This document shows positions 37,117 to 45,706 of a DNA stretch of 64,000 nucleotides, in pieces. The position numbers and the translations under genes are program-made. The notes below the pieces were generated by a model. The model was not told the origin of the DNA, searched no databases, and saw only the letters and a list, made by a program, of their open reading frames with translations. The stretch comes from Flavobacterium sp. HJJ (GTDB taxonomy: Bacteria > Bacteroidota > Bacteroidia > Flavobacteriales > Flavobacteriaceae). The stretch covers positions 62,001-126,000 of the forward strand of contig NZ_JADKPR010000010.1 in assembly GCF_015351475.1 (NCBI RefSeq), read 5' to 3'. Each line of letters starts with the position of its first letter. The first letter of the stretch is position 1.

Positions 37117-38049
37117 TTAAACGCGAAAAGACAATGGAGACAGCGCAGTCTGCTTTTTGAAAAAATTAGAGAAATGTGCCAGTTCTTCGAAACCGAGCGA
37201 ATAAGCAATTTCCGAAATGTTCCAATCTGTTTCTTTCAACAAAGTTTTGGCTTCCTGAATCAATCGTTCACTGATTAATTCAGTAGTAGTCTTTCCTGTA
37301 TTTTCCTTTAAAACTTTATTAAGATGATTGACATGAATAGACAAACGGGCAGCAAAATCTTTGGCTGATTTCAATTCCAGACGCTGACGGGAAGATTCAA
37401 TAGGAAATTGTCTTTCGAGTAATTCGACAAATAAAGAAGAAACTCTCGCTGCAGAATTATGTTTGGAATACAAAGCGGTAACGGGCTGCAGTTTTTGTCC
37501 AAAATGAATCAGCTCCGCCACATAATTCCGAATCAAATCGTATTTATACACATAATCAGAGTTGATTTCCTGATGTATCTTTTTGAAAATCAAATCGATT
37601 TCAGCAACTTCTTCCTCAGTCAGCTGAAAAACCGGATAACCATCTGTTTGAAAAATAGGCAGTTTATCAAGATCCATTCCCGTTTTATCCTTGGTCAAAA
37701 ACTGATTGGTAAAAACACAAAAATGCCCAGACTGCTGCATATCCAATGGAAGATAATTATATGGAATTTTGGGTGTTGCAAATAAAAGAGCATATTGGTC
37801 AACCTCGATTACTTTGTCGGCATACTCCACTCTATTCTTCCCACTGATCAGACTTATTTTATAATAGGCTCTCTTGTCATAAGGCATGCAGGATTTCCCA
37901 TTCAGCCTCTCATAAAGTTCCTTGATATTAAAAACATTAAAGTGTCCAATTTCTTTTTGAATCCCATTAGGCAGCAGCAATGCGTTCTTTTCTATAAAAC
38001 ATTCTGAAGAAATGTCTTCGTAAAAGTTTTCTATTGATCTTGATTTCAT
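37117..38049 (-). CDS. AraC family transcriptional regulator
   Basis: The chosen start gives 310 residues (an upstream ATG at 38073 adds eight). An N-terminal sensing domain of about 190 residues is followed by two helix-turn-helix units: SAKDFAARLSIHVNHLNKVLK and the AraC signature WNISEIAYSLGFEELAHFSNFFKKQTALSPLSF. It probably controls the adjacent SDR gene, 102 bp downstream. The ligand is unknown. Confidence 0.9.
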   Translation of the reverse strand: MKSRSIENFYEDISSECFIEKNALLLPNGIQKEIGHFNVFNIKELYERLNGKSCMPYDKRAYYKISLISGKNRVEYADKVIEVDQYALLFATPKIPYNYLPLDMQQSGHFCVFTNQFLTKDKTGMDLDKLPIFQTDGYPVFQLTEEEVAEIDLIFKKIHQEINSDYVYKYDLIRNYVAELIHFGQKLQPVTALYSKHNSAARVSSLFVELLERQFPIESSRQRLELKSAKDFAARLSIHVNHLNKVLKENTGKTTTELISERLIQEAKTLLKETDWNISEIAYSLGFEELAHFSNFFKKQTALSPLSFRV

Positions 38050-38218
38050 TGGAATTAAATTTGTAAAAATCAAATATAGTGATTTACAAAGAAAATATTT
38101 TCAAATAGAAGTCTTAAAAAATTGAATTGATTTTAAATCTAATTTAAAAAAAAGCTCAGAATAATCTAAATATTATTTACACTTACTTTTTGAGTTGAAT
38201 AGATCAAAGTGTATTTTT

Positions 38219-39229
38219 TTAAACATGTTTTAATTCAAAACTGTAATGGTATCCGATTAATTTTTTACCATCCTCATAATTTCTAATCCATGCTTCTTCC
38301 TCATGACTTAATTTTACAATTTCATTTCTGGAAACACTATTAAATCTTTTTACAATTTCTTCTAAGGTATTCACTTCAGACTCGCTAAAATAGTCTGAGT
38401 TAAATGTTCTGTTTTCAATAGGTTTAAACTCTTCACCACAATAGCCATTGCCATAGTCTATGGTGTTTATTATAAAGTTATTTTCTCTTTGCAGTTTTTC
38501 AAAAATAGTTTGAAAGTTGTTTGGAACAGGTCCAAAATCAATAGCAACATATCTTGTACCGCTTATTGAAAATGAAGTTTTTTTAAAGTTTAAAAAATCA
38601 GCATAAAAAAGCAACTTGTTCATCACTGTTTTCAATGGACTTAATTGTTGCGTAAAATACACAATCATTTCTGTTAGCTTTTCTATATTTGGAGACTTAT
38701 AACCTGTATAAATATCAGGATTACTATCTCCTAAAATATAGTTTTGTAAACCAACTTTAAAATGATTTTTTCTTTCTTCTTGAATTAAATCATCAATATT
38801 TTTTAACAATTCTACTTTCTCCACATCTCCAAAAACTCCTTGACTTTCTTCAACAAGCAATCTGAAAGATTTTGGATTTTTTGCTAATTGTATCAATTTA
38901 GCATTTGCCAAGCTAGGAACTTCACCACTTTCATAGTTCCTATAGGTATTAACACCGAACCCCAAAGAAAGCCCCATTTTGTTTGCGGGCAAATTATATT
39001 TTTTTCTAATGCTTATGATTTCCTCTGGAAATGGCAAGTTATACTTATCTAGATACTGATTGTAAACTTGGGTTAAATTTAATGTATCTAATTGTGTGTC
39101 TGTAAAACTTTCTTTAGTGTCCTCACAAAAATAGGAATGATGGGTATATGTAAATTCTTCTTTCCTAAAAATTAAATTTTTCTTCTCTTTTACTAGAGTC
39201 ATTTCATTACCTGTAAACGGACTTTTCAT
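38219..39229 (-). CDS. Panacea (DUF4065) antitoxin with MqsA-like N-terminus
   Basis: The 336-residue protein has an N-terminal MqsA/YgiT-like segment (MKSPFTGNEM, with only a remnant of the usual Cys pairs), an Xre-like helix-turn-helix (about 72-118, IRKKYNLPANKMGLSLGFGVNTYRNYE), and a C-terminal DUF4065/Panacea (SocA-like) domain (MNKLLFYADFLNFKKTSFS, GTRYVAIDFGPVPNNF). Panacea domains are known as versatile antitoxin modules paired with unrelated toxins. It is encoded one base after the small toxin-like gene, so the two are translationally coupled. It probably neutralises that toxin and represses the operon through its HTH. Confidence 0.8.
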   Translation of the reverse strand: MKSPFTGNEMTLVKEKKNLIFRKEEFTYTHHSYFCEDTKESFTDTQLDTLNLTQVYNQYLDKYNLPFPEEIISIRKKYNLPANKMGLSLGFGVNTYRNYESGEVPSLANAKLIQLAKNPKSFRLLVEESQGVFGDVEKVELLKNIDDLIQEERKNHFKVGLQNYILGDSNPDIYTGYKSPNIEKLTEMIVYFTQQLSPLKTVMNKLLFYADFLNFKKTSFSISGTRYVAIDFGPVPNNFQTIFEKLQRENNFIINTIDYGNGYCGEEFKPIENRTFNSDYFSESEVNTLEEIVKRFNSVSRNEIVKLSHEEEAWIRNYEDGKKLIGYHYSFELKHV

Positions 39230-39230
39230 A

Positions 39231-39572
39231 TTAAATGTTTTTAAAAGGATATTTTAAGGGATAATCTGAAATATGGAATGAAATACAAAATGATTTTGTT
39301 GGCAGTATTGTAATTTTAATGTAAACCTCTTGTTTCTTTACAGTGGCTCCGAAAACCCACATTGGGCTAGTACCAAATTGATCATTTGTTAAAGGTCCTT
39401 GACAATAATCTTCAATTGTTAGTTTTGACAAGACATTATCTCTAAATTTTGCGGTTATTTCTAAATCGGCTAATGTTTGGGTGTTTTTATCTCTATTGGC
39501 ATAAATGACTCCAAAAGCACTCATATTTGCTTTGAATTCCGCTAAAAAATTCTTGACATCATTTTTATCCAT
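39231..39572 (-). CDS. MqsR-like toxin candidate
   Basis: The 113-residue protein resembles the RelE-fold MqsR family in its C-terminal half: a serial pattern of LTIEDYCQGPLTND, then FGATVKKQEVYIKITILPTKSFCISFH, comparable to the VYLKIT strand region of E. coli MqsR. Known MqsR proteins are ribosome-independent mRNA interferases. It is the first gene of the pair, as in mqsRA, followed at once by the Panacea antitoxin gene. Assignment rests on partial sequence resemblance plus context; another RelE-type fold is possible. Confidence 0.65.
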   Translation of the reverse strand: MDKNDVKNFLAEFKANMSAFGVIYANRDKNTQTLADLEITAKFRDNVLSKLTIEDYCQGPLTNDQFGTSPMWVFGATVKKQEVYIKITILPTKSFCISFHISDYPLKYPFKNI

Positions 39573-39602
39573 ATAGCTAAAAATTCACCGTTGAAGATTT
39601 GG

Positions 39603-39632
39603 CAAAGTTAAGAATTAAAACAATAAAAACAA
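39603..39632 (-). promoter_or_regulatory. promoter of the toxin-antitoxin operon
   Basis: On the minus strand TAACTTTG (39610-39603) is preceded by TTG (39632-39630) with a 19-bp spacer, an exact Bacteroidota promoter arrangement, 30 bp before the toxin start codon. Confidence 0.7.
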
Positions 39633-39687
39633 CCATGTAGTTGTTAATTATGACTTAATCAATAAAAAAACAAACTATACAGTTGTT
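39628..39687. promoter_or_regulatory. two candidate operators of the toxin-antitoxin operon
   Basis: Site 1 is AACAAC-CATGTA-GTTGTT at 39628-39645, a perfect 6-bp palindrome overlapping the -33 element. Site 2 is AACAA-ACTATACA-GTTGTT style at 39669-39687, an almost identical palindrome 24 bp further upstream. Paired palindromes over a promoter fit autorepression by the HTH antitoxin. Confidence 0.55.
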
Positions 39688-39716
39688 TAATACAGAATAA
39701 AAAACATATATACATT

Positions 39717-42700
39717 TTACTCCCCACCCAACATCTCCATCAATTCCAGACATCTTCTCGTGGTTTTGGCATTATCAAAAGTCAGCAATAATCGCAAGCC
39801 TGCAGGAGTCTGTTTTTCTTTCATAACACAAATACTGCTGTTATTCTGTACAAACTGAATCACTTTATGGAAACGTTTAGAGTGGTAATAATCCGATTGT
39901 TGGTCGGAGACAAAATAACCAATCATCTTTCCTTTTTTCATCACCAGTTTTTCGATTCCCACACGCGTTGCGATCCATTTGATGCGGATACTGTTCATTA
40001 AGGCATTCGCTCTTGGTGGCATTGGACCAAAACGATCAATTAGTTTATTTTGGAAAACAACCAGTTCTTCCTCATTTTTCACCTCAGCCAATTCGTTGTA
40101 CAAACTCAAACGCTCCGTGACATTATTGATATATTCATCTGAAAAAAGCAGCTCAAAATCGGTATCGATCTGCAGGTCTTTTACATATTCCTTGGTCTCA
40201 ATATTATTCTCTTCGGGGTACAAATCCTTGAATTCGTTTTCCTTCAATTCCTCGATAGCCTCATTCATGATTTTTTGGTACGTATCAAAACCAATATCAT
40301 TGATAAAACCGCTTTGTTCTCCTCCCAACAAATCTCCAGCTCCGCGAATTTCAAGGTCTTTCATCGCAATGTTCAAACCGCTTCCCAATTCGCTGAATTG
40401 TTCCAAAGCCTGAATTCTCTTTCTTGCATCTTCGGTCATGTGCGAATAAGGAGGACAGATAAAATAACAAAATGCTTTCTTGTTGCTTCGCCCCACACGC
40501 CCTCTCATCTGATGCAGATCGGACAGACCAAAATTATTGGCATTATTGATAAATATGGTATTCGCATTCGGAACGTCTAATCCGCTTTCGATAATCGTCG
40601 TGGCTACCAAAACATCAAATTCGCCGTTCATAAAGGCGAGCATTAATTCTTCGAGTTTGGCTCCGTCCATTTGTCCGTGGCCAATTCCAACTCTCGCATT
40701 TGGCACGAGACGCTGAATCATTCCTGCAATTTCTTTGATATTTTCAATTCGGTTATTGATAAAGAAAACCTGCCCGTTACGCTGAATTTCATACGAAACC
40801 GCATCCCGGATCAGCTCTTCATTAAACCCGACCACATTCGTTTCTATAGGATAACGATTGGGCGGAGGCGTTGTAATCACCGATAAATCTCTCGCTGCCA
40901 TCAGCGAAAACTGTAAAGTTCTCGGAATTGGGGTTGCAGTCAAAGTAAGCGTATCGACATTAGCCGCAATGGTTTTGAGTTTGTCTTTTACGTTAACGCC
41001 AAATTTCTGTTCTTCATCGACAATCAATAAACCAAGGTCTTTGAAAACTACATTTTTATTCACCAATTGGTGTGTTCCAATGACAATATCCAATTTCCCT
41101 TCAGCTAAATCTTTTAAAGTTTGCGCTTTTTGTTTGGCAGTTCTAAAACGGTTCAAGTAACCAATAGAAACCGGCATGTCTTTCAGTCTTTCGCTAAAAG
41201 TTCTATAATGCTGGTATGCCAAAATAGTCGTAGGAACCAAAACTGCTACTTGTTTAGAATTATCAACAGCTTTGAAAGCCGCACGGATTGCAACCTCAGT
41301 TTTACCAAATCCTACATCGCCACAGACCAAACGGTCCATAGGGCGTTCGCTCTCCATATCGGCTTTGACTTCCTGTGTCGATTTAATTTGATCCGGAGTA
41401 TCTTCGTAAATAAATGAACTCTCCAATTCATTTTGAAGATAACTGTCTGGCGCAAATTGGAATCCTTTTTCCAGTCTTCGTTTCGCATACAGCTGAATCA
41501 AATTGAATGCAATATGTTTGACCCTCGCTTTGGTTTTTTGTTTTAAAGTCTTCCACGCGCTGGAACCCAATTTGTAAATTTTAGGAGGCGTTCCGTCTTT
41601 TCCGTTGTATTTCGAAATCTTATGCAGCGAGTGAATGCTCACATACACAATATCATTATCGGCGTAAACCAATTTGATCGCTTCCTGCGTTTTGCCTTCC
41701 ACTTGTATTTTTTGCAGTCCTCCAAACTTCCCGATACCATGGTCGATATGCGTTACATAATCGCCAACGGATAAAGTAGTCAGTTCTTTTAAGGTTAGAT
41801 TCTGCTTTTTAGAATAACCGTTTTTGATGCTGAATTTATGATAACGCTCAAAAATCTGATGATCGGTATAACAGCAAATCTGATTTTCCTGATCGATAAA
41901 ACCTTGGTACAACGGCAAAACAATTGTCTTGTACTGCTTGCGGATATTCTCGGAATTAGCTTCATCCAAAGATTCGAAAATATCATGAAAACGCTTTGTC
42001 TGCGCTTCATTGGAACAAAACAGATAATTTTGATACCCGTTAAAATGGTTGTCGCTCAAATTATTCAGCAGTAAATCAAATTGCTTGTTGAACGACGGCT
42101 GTGGCTGAATATGAAATTCAAATTTCTTAGTCGTTTTAAAAACCGGTTTTGAATTAAATTCCACCACCGAAAAATCCAACGCTCTTTTTACAAATGCCTT
42201 TTGATTCAAAAACAATTGTTCCGGCGTGGCGTGTTTTATGTCTTTGGACAATTTCTCAAAAGCTTCTTCGGCTCTGGCAAATTGCTTATCCAACTCGTAT
42301 AAAAGATTCTCCGTATTTTGAAAAAACAACACCGTTCTTTCGGCTATATAATCCAAAAAACTTTCTCTGTTTTCCTGAAAAACCTTATTCTCAACATTCG
42401 GGATAATGGTAATTTTTTTCTTTTGTTCCAATGACAATTGGCTTGCAACGTCAAAAGTCCGGATGCTTTCGACTTCGTTACCAAAAAACTCAATTCGATA
42501 TGGATTGTCATTCGAAAAGGAAAATACATCGACAATTCCTCCACGAACCGAAAATTCACCAGGTTCGATAATAAAGTCAACTCGTTTGAATTCATATTCA
42601 AACAAAACTTCATTCAGGAAATCAATCGAAATTTTATCACCAACCGCAACTTTCAAAGTATTTTTATCCAGATTCTGACGGGTCACCACTTTTTCAAAAA

Positions 42701-43088
42701 GTGCCTCGGGATAGGTAACAATTACTGCAGGTTTTTTGCGGGAATTGATTCTGTTAAGGACTTCGGAACGAAGTAAAACATTCGCATTATCGGTTTCCTC
42801 AATCTGATACGGACGACGGAAAGAACCCGGATAAAACAGCACATCCTGTTCGCCAATCATTTGTTCCAAATCATTCAAATAATAAGCAGCTTCCTCCTTA
42901 TTGTTCAAAACCACCAAAAAAGGAAGTTCCGATTTCTTGAAAACTGACTGAATGACAAAAGAAACTGCTGATCCCAGCAGACCGCCCAAATGCATTTTTA
43001 CCTGATTATTTTCCTGTAAACCGGCTACAATCTGTGCCGTTTTTGGAGAAGAATCATAAACCGAATATATAAAAGTGGCTTTACTCAA
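39717..43088 (-). CDS. mfd: transcription-repair coupling factor
   Basis: The 1123-residue Mfd protein has an N-terminal UvrB-like region (1-330), an RNA polymerase-interacting CarD-like domain (LTTLSVGDYVTHIDHGIGKF), the SF2 translocase with Walker A GDVGFGKT (590-597), DEEQ motif (LLIVDEEQKFGV) and TATPIPRTL, and the C-terminal TRCF domain. It removes RNA polymerase stalled at DNA lesions and recruits UvrA. Length is normal for the Bacteroidota form. Its start overlaps the end of the upstream lipoprotein gene by 4 bp (ATGA), so the two are coupled. Confidence 0.97.
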   Translation of the reverse strand: MSKATFIYSVYDSSPKTAQIVAGLQENNQVKMHLGGLLGSAVSFVIQSVFKKSELPFLVVLNNKEEAAYYLNDLEQMIGEQDVLFYPGSFRRPYQIEETDNANVLLRSEVLNRINSRKKPAVIVTYPEALFEKVVTRQNLDKNTLKVAVGDKISIDFLNEVLFEYEFKRVDFIIEPGEFSVRGGIVDVFSFSNDNPYRIEFFGNEVESIRTFDVASQLSLEQKKKITIIPNVENKVFQENRESFLDYIAERTVLFFQNTENLLYELDKQFARAEEAFEKLSKDIKHATPEQLFLNQKAFVKRALDFSVVEFNSKPVFKTTKKFEFHIQPQPSFNKQFDLLLNNLSDNHFNGYQNYLFCSNEAQTKRFHDIFESLDEANSENIRKQYKTIVLPLYQGFIDQENQICCYTDHQIFERYHKFSIKNGYSKKQNLTLKELTTLSVGDYVTHIDHGIGKFGGLQKIQVEGKTQEAIKLVYADNDIVYVSIHSLHKISKYNGKDGTPPKIYKLGSSAWKTLKQKTKARVKHIAFNLIQLYAKRRLEKGFQFAPDSYLQNELESSFIYEDTPDQIKSTQEVKADMESERPMDRLVCGDVGFGKTEVAIRAAFKAVDNSKQVAVLVPTTILAYQHYRTFSERLKDMPVSIGYLNRFRTAKQKAQTLKDLAEGKLDIVIGTHQLVNKNVVFKDLGLLIVDEEQKFGVNVKDKLKTIAANVDTLTLTATPIPRTLQFSLMAARDLSVITTPPPNRYPIETNVVGFNEELIRDAVSYEIQRNGQVFFINNRIENIKEIAGMIQRLVPNARVGIGHGQMDGAKLEELMLAFMNGEFDVLVATTIIESGLDVPNANTIFINNANNFGLSDLHQMRGRVGRSNKKAFCYFICPPYSHMTEDARKRIQALEQFSELGSGLNIAMKDLEIRGAGDLLGGEQSGFINDIGFDTYQKIMNEAIEELKENEFKDLYPEENNIETKEYVKDLQIDTDFELLFSDEYINNVTERLSLYNELAEVKNEEELVVFQNKLIDRFGPMPPRANALMNSIRIKWIATRVGIEKLVMKKGKMIGYFVSDQQSDYYHSKRFHKVIQFVQNNSSICVMKEKQTPAGLRLLLTFDNAKTTRRCLELMEMLGGE

Positions 43089-43774
43089 GGCTGTGATGGA
43101 TTTGGATTTTTTGGACTGGCTACTCCTCCTGAATTACCAGGCATTGTATGATATTTTTCAGGTGCTCCGTTATTTCCAGGATTTCCAGGCATCATCGGAT
43201 TTCCTGACGGAATTGCCCGAGTCGTATCGATAATCATCTGTAACAATTCGGATTCTCCTGCTTCCATCGGGATTTTGCTTTTCTCTACAATTTTATCCAT
43301 TTGTCGCTGCAGGGAAACCAGTTCAATATTAATTTCTGCAACAATTTTTACTACTTTTTTATCGGAGATATCAGTAAGATTTATATACAAATCCAGCATT
43401 CTTACCTGCGTAATCAAAGCTGCAATCCTGCTTCGTATCTGCGGTGTGTCAAACTGCGCAGGAATACTGCTGTTCAAAGCCATCACTTTAGTTGACAATA
43501 TTTTGGATTTCTTCTGATAATCAGTAATTGTTTTTCTTGGTTTTTTTGCTAATTCCTCCATAAACTCACGCCATTGCGGCCACGTTAGAATTGAAGCTTC
43601 TGAAGTTTCATTAATTGGAGTGTCAAAAAAAGTCCAGCCTTTCTTTATATTGGTAAAAATCAGCTCTTTCTTTTTTGCATCTCTTAATTGATCAGCAAGA
43701 CGCTTATCGTTATTATTATTACACGAAAACTGCATTAAAATCACCAAAAAAAACAGCGCTAATTTATTATTCAT
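43085..43774 (-). CDS. lipoprotein of unknown function coupled to mfd
   Basis: The start at 43774 gives 229 residues; a TTG two codons upstream is less likely. Lipoprotein signal (LALFFLVILMQFSC, Cys at 18) is followed by an Asn-rich spacer, a mainly helical body (about 30-180, with coiled-coil-like VAEINIELVSLQRQMDKIVEKSK) and a Pro/Gly/Asn-rich tail (GNPMMPGNPGNNGAPEKYH). I do not recognise the family. It overlaps mfd by 4 bp and shares its promoter. A functional link with transcription-coupled repair is not evident. Confidence 0.75.
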   Translation of the reverse strand: MNNKLALFFLVILMQFSCNNNNDKRLADQLRDAKKKELIFTNIKKGWTFFDTPINETSEASILTWPQWREFMEELAKKPRKTITDYQKKSKILSTKVMALNSSIPAQFDTPQIRSRIAALITQVRMLDLYINLTDISDKKVVKIVAEINIELVSLQRQMDKIVEKSKIPMEAGESELLQMIIDTTRAIPSGNPMMPGNPGNNGAPEKYHTMPGNSGGVASPKNPNPSQP

Positions 43775-43793
43775 CTCCAAAATTTTTGAACCG

Positions 43794-43823
43794 CAAAGTT
43801 ACAAATATCAATGGCAATGACAA
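43794..43823 (-). promoter_or_regulatory. promoter of the lipoprotein-mfd operon
   Basis: Minus strand TAACTTTG (43801-43794) with TTG 19 bp upstream (about 43823-43821). The leader would be only about 15 nt. The upstream DNA (43801-43890) is a simple CAATGA/CAATAA-rich sequence. Confidence 0.65.
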
Positions 43824-44031
43824 TAGTAATATCAATGACAAAAATCAATAACAATTTCAATAATAAAAACCAATTCCAAAATCAATGGAAATAATTATAT
43901 TTATATTAAAATCTGCAGTAAACAGGCTGTATCTTAATTGAGTCAAAATTACGATATTAAAATTTTTATATTATTTTTTTAAAAAATTCACAAAAAACAA
44001 AGTATTTATATCTTATAATTTGCGAAATTAT

Positions 44032-44039
44032 TATATTTG
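44032..44039 (+). promoter_or_regulatory. -7 element TATATTTG of the epimerase gene
   Basis: Exact TAnnTTTG followed by C, 20 bp before the ATG at 44059. No clear -33 element. Confidence 0.5.
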
Positions 44040-44058
44040 CAAAACAAATCTTTTTGAT

Positions 44059-45018
44059 ATGAATCCAAAAATATTAATTATAGGTGCCTGCGGACAGATT
44101 GGCACCGAATTAACGCATCAGCTCCGGGCAATTTACGGAACCGATAATGTAATTGCTTCCGATATTCGAAAACTGAATAATGATGTGGTCAATTCTGGTC
44201 CTTTTGAAGTAATTAATGCTTTGGATTTTAACCAAATCGAACATTTAGTCGAAATCCACCAGATTACCGATGTATATCTGATGGCTGCCCTGCTATCGGC
44301 AACAGCTGAAAAAAATCCTGCTTTTGCTTGGGATCTAAACATGAATTCGCTGTTTCATGTCTTAAATTTGGCGAAAGCCAAAAAAATAAAAAAGATATTC
44401 TGGCCTTCGAGCATTGCTGTTTTTGGGCCCACAACTCCAAAAGAAAATACGCCGCAATACACCATTATGGAACCTTCAACGGTATACGGCATCAGCAAAC
44501 AGGCTGGCGAAAGATGGTGCGAATATTATCATAATCTTTTTGGTGTCGATGTCCGAAGCATACGCTATCCGGGTCTAATCAGCTGGACTACGCTGCCCGG
44601 CGGAGGAACTACCGATTATGCTGTGGATATTTACCACAAAGCTCTTTCTGAAAAAAAATACGAATGCTTTCTGAGTTCCGAAACCAAAATGCCGATGATG
44701 TATATGGACGATGCCATTGCCGCAACGATTAACATCATGAAAGCACCGGCTGAGCAAATCAAAATCCGCTCTTCTTACAATCTCGCTGCTATCAGTTTTA
44801 CCCCAGCCGAAATTACTGCAGAGATCAAAAAACACATCCCGGAACTCGAAGTCACTTATGTATCCGATTTCCGTCAAAAAATTGCCGACAGCTGGCCTGC
44901 AAGCATTGACGACTCCCGAGCCAGAGAAGACTGGGGCTGGAATCACAAATTTGATCTCGAAACTATGACTGCCGAAATGCTGAAAAACCTTGCTCCGCAA
45001 TACAGTATTGATTTGTAA
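44059..45018 (+). CDS. NAD-dependent epimerase/dehydratase, L-threonine 3-dehydrogenase type
   Basis: The ATG at 44059 gives 319 residues and starts directly with the Rossmann fold (MNPKILIIGACGQIG, glycines 9, 12 and 15). Active site Y143-x3-K147 (YGISK), with the Ser in WPSSIAVFG. The segment RYPGLISWTTLPGGGTTDYAVDIYH is characteristic of short-chain L-threonine dehydrogenases, which oxidise threonine to 2-amino-3-ketobutyrate. The longer frame from a TTG at 44020 would run through the promoter and was rejected. Confidence 0.88.
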   Translation: MNPKILIIGACGQIGTELTHQLRAIYGTDNVIASDIRKLNNDVVNSGPFEVINALDFNQIEHLVEIHQITDVYLMAALLSATAEKNPAFAWDLNMNSLFHVLNLAKAKKIKKIFWPSSIAVFGPTTPKENTPQYTIMEPSTVYGISKQAGERWCEYYHNLFGVDVRSIRYPGLISWTTLPGGGTTDYAVDIYHKALSEKKYECFLSSETKMPMMYMDDAIAATINIMKAPAEQIKIRSSYNLAAISFTPAEITAEIKKHIPELEVTYVSDFRQKIADSWPASIDDSRAREDWGWNHKFDLETMTAEMLKNLAPQYSIDL

Positions 45019-45049
45019 TAAAACACACAATTTTGAGCGTATCTCTATA

Positions 45050-45092
45050 AAAAAGGGACCAAACTCACTGTACTGATGATTTGGTCCTTTTT
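45050..45092 (+). terminator. terminator after the epimerase gene
   Basis: AAAAAGGGACCAAA (from 45050) pairs with TTTGGTCCTTTTT (45080-45092) around a 16-nt loop, followed by T residues. Confidence 0.8.
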
Positions 45093-45451
45093 GTAAAACA
45101 GTTAAATTAGCCACGAATAAAACAGATTAGAACGGATTTTTTTACTAAACCACTATGCCATAGATTGGGTTAGACAGACTGAATCTGCAAGGTTGGATTG
45201 CGAAAATTGATGAAATTTTGCCACAAATTCACAGATAAAAAATGATTTTAAAATCTCTGAATCTGTAGCAAAAACTTTTTTAGAAACTAAAGCGAGATGC
45301 ACTGAAAGTGCATAGTTTTAAACTCTATTTGAGACCAATAAATTGGTTAAGAATTTAGTTGGAGTCTTTACAAAATCCGTTAAATCCGTGTCATCTGTGT
45401 ACCGTTTTTTTATACTTTGGGTATATTGAATTTAAAAGTTTTAAAAGCGAA
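45092..45451 (-). repeat. long dispersed intergenic repeat, copy A (about 360 bp)
   Basis: Read on the minus strand, its start (TTCGCTTTTAAAACTTTTAA, then ACCCAAAGTATAAAAAAA and GGTACACAG) and its end (AATCCGTTCTAATCTGTTTT, then GGCTAATTTAACTGTTTT) match copy B at 54910-55077. Copy A holds about 190 bp more in the middle. It contains CACAGAT/ACGGATT-type units. No coding capacity. It may be a non-autonomous mobile element or an expanded intergenic repeat. Confidence 0.7.
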
Positions 45452-45706
45452 TCCCTGCCGAATCTCTTAAACAAGATAGAGGTTATAATTTTTTTAATTA
45501 GCTTGATCTATTAAATCTGTTGTAGAAACATAATCCATACTTTTTTGCTTCTGCATTTTCTACGTTTATTCCAATTCTGTAAATACAATAAAAAAACAAT
45601 TTATATTTTTTTTATCATTAATTATTCCCAAAGATTTTTGCCAATTATTTACCCGTTTTTATACGTGTTTTGACTAAATTGCATTTAGAAACAAATTTAG
45701 ATTGGT

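Larger units (their letters stand above)
45019..45706. other. intergenic region with terminator and long dispersed repeat
   Basis: The 688-bp spacer holds the epimerase terminator (45050-45092) and copy A of a dispersed repeat (45092-45451). The last 250 bp are AT-rich without recognised features. The 179-residue minus-strand frame overlapping the epimerase is a shadow. Confidence 0.6.

Noticed and set aside
39979..42776. several plus-strand frames of 70-144 residues
   Set aside because: All are antisense to mfd, whose domains are continuous.
43801..43890. regulatory repeat upstream of the mfd operon
   Set aside because: CAATGA/CAATAA-like units look repetitive, but period and copies are too irregular to call beyond simple AT-rich sequence.
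44575..45114. 179-residue minus-strand open frame
   Set aside because: Antisense to the epimerase gene and runs through its terminator and a dispersed repeat.
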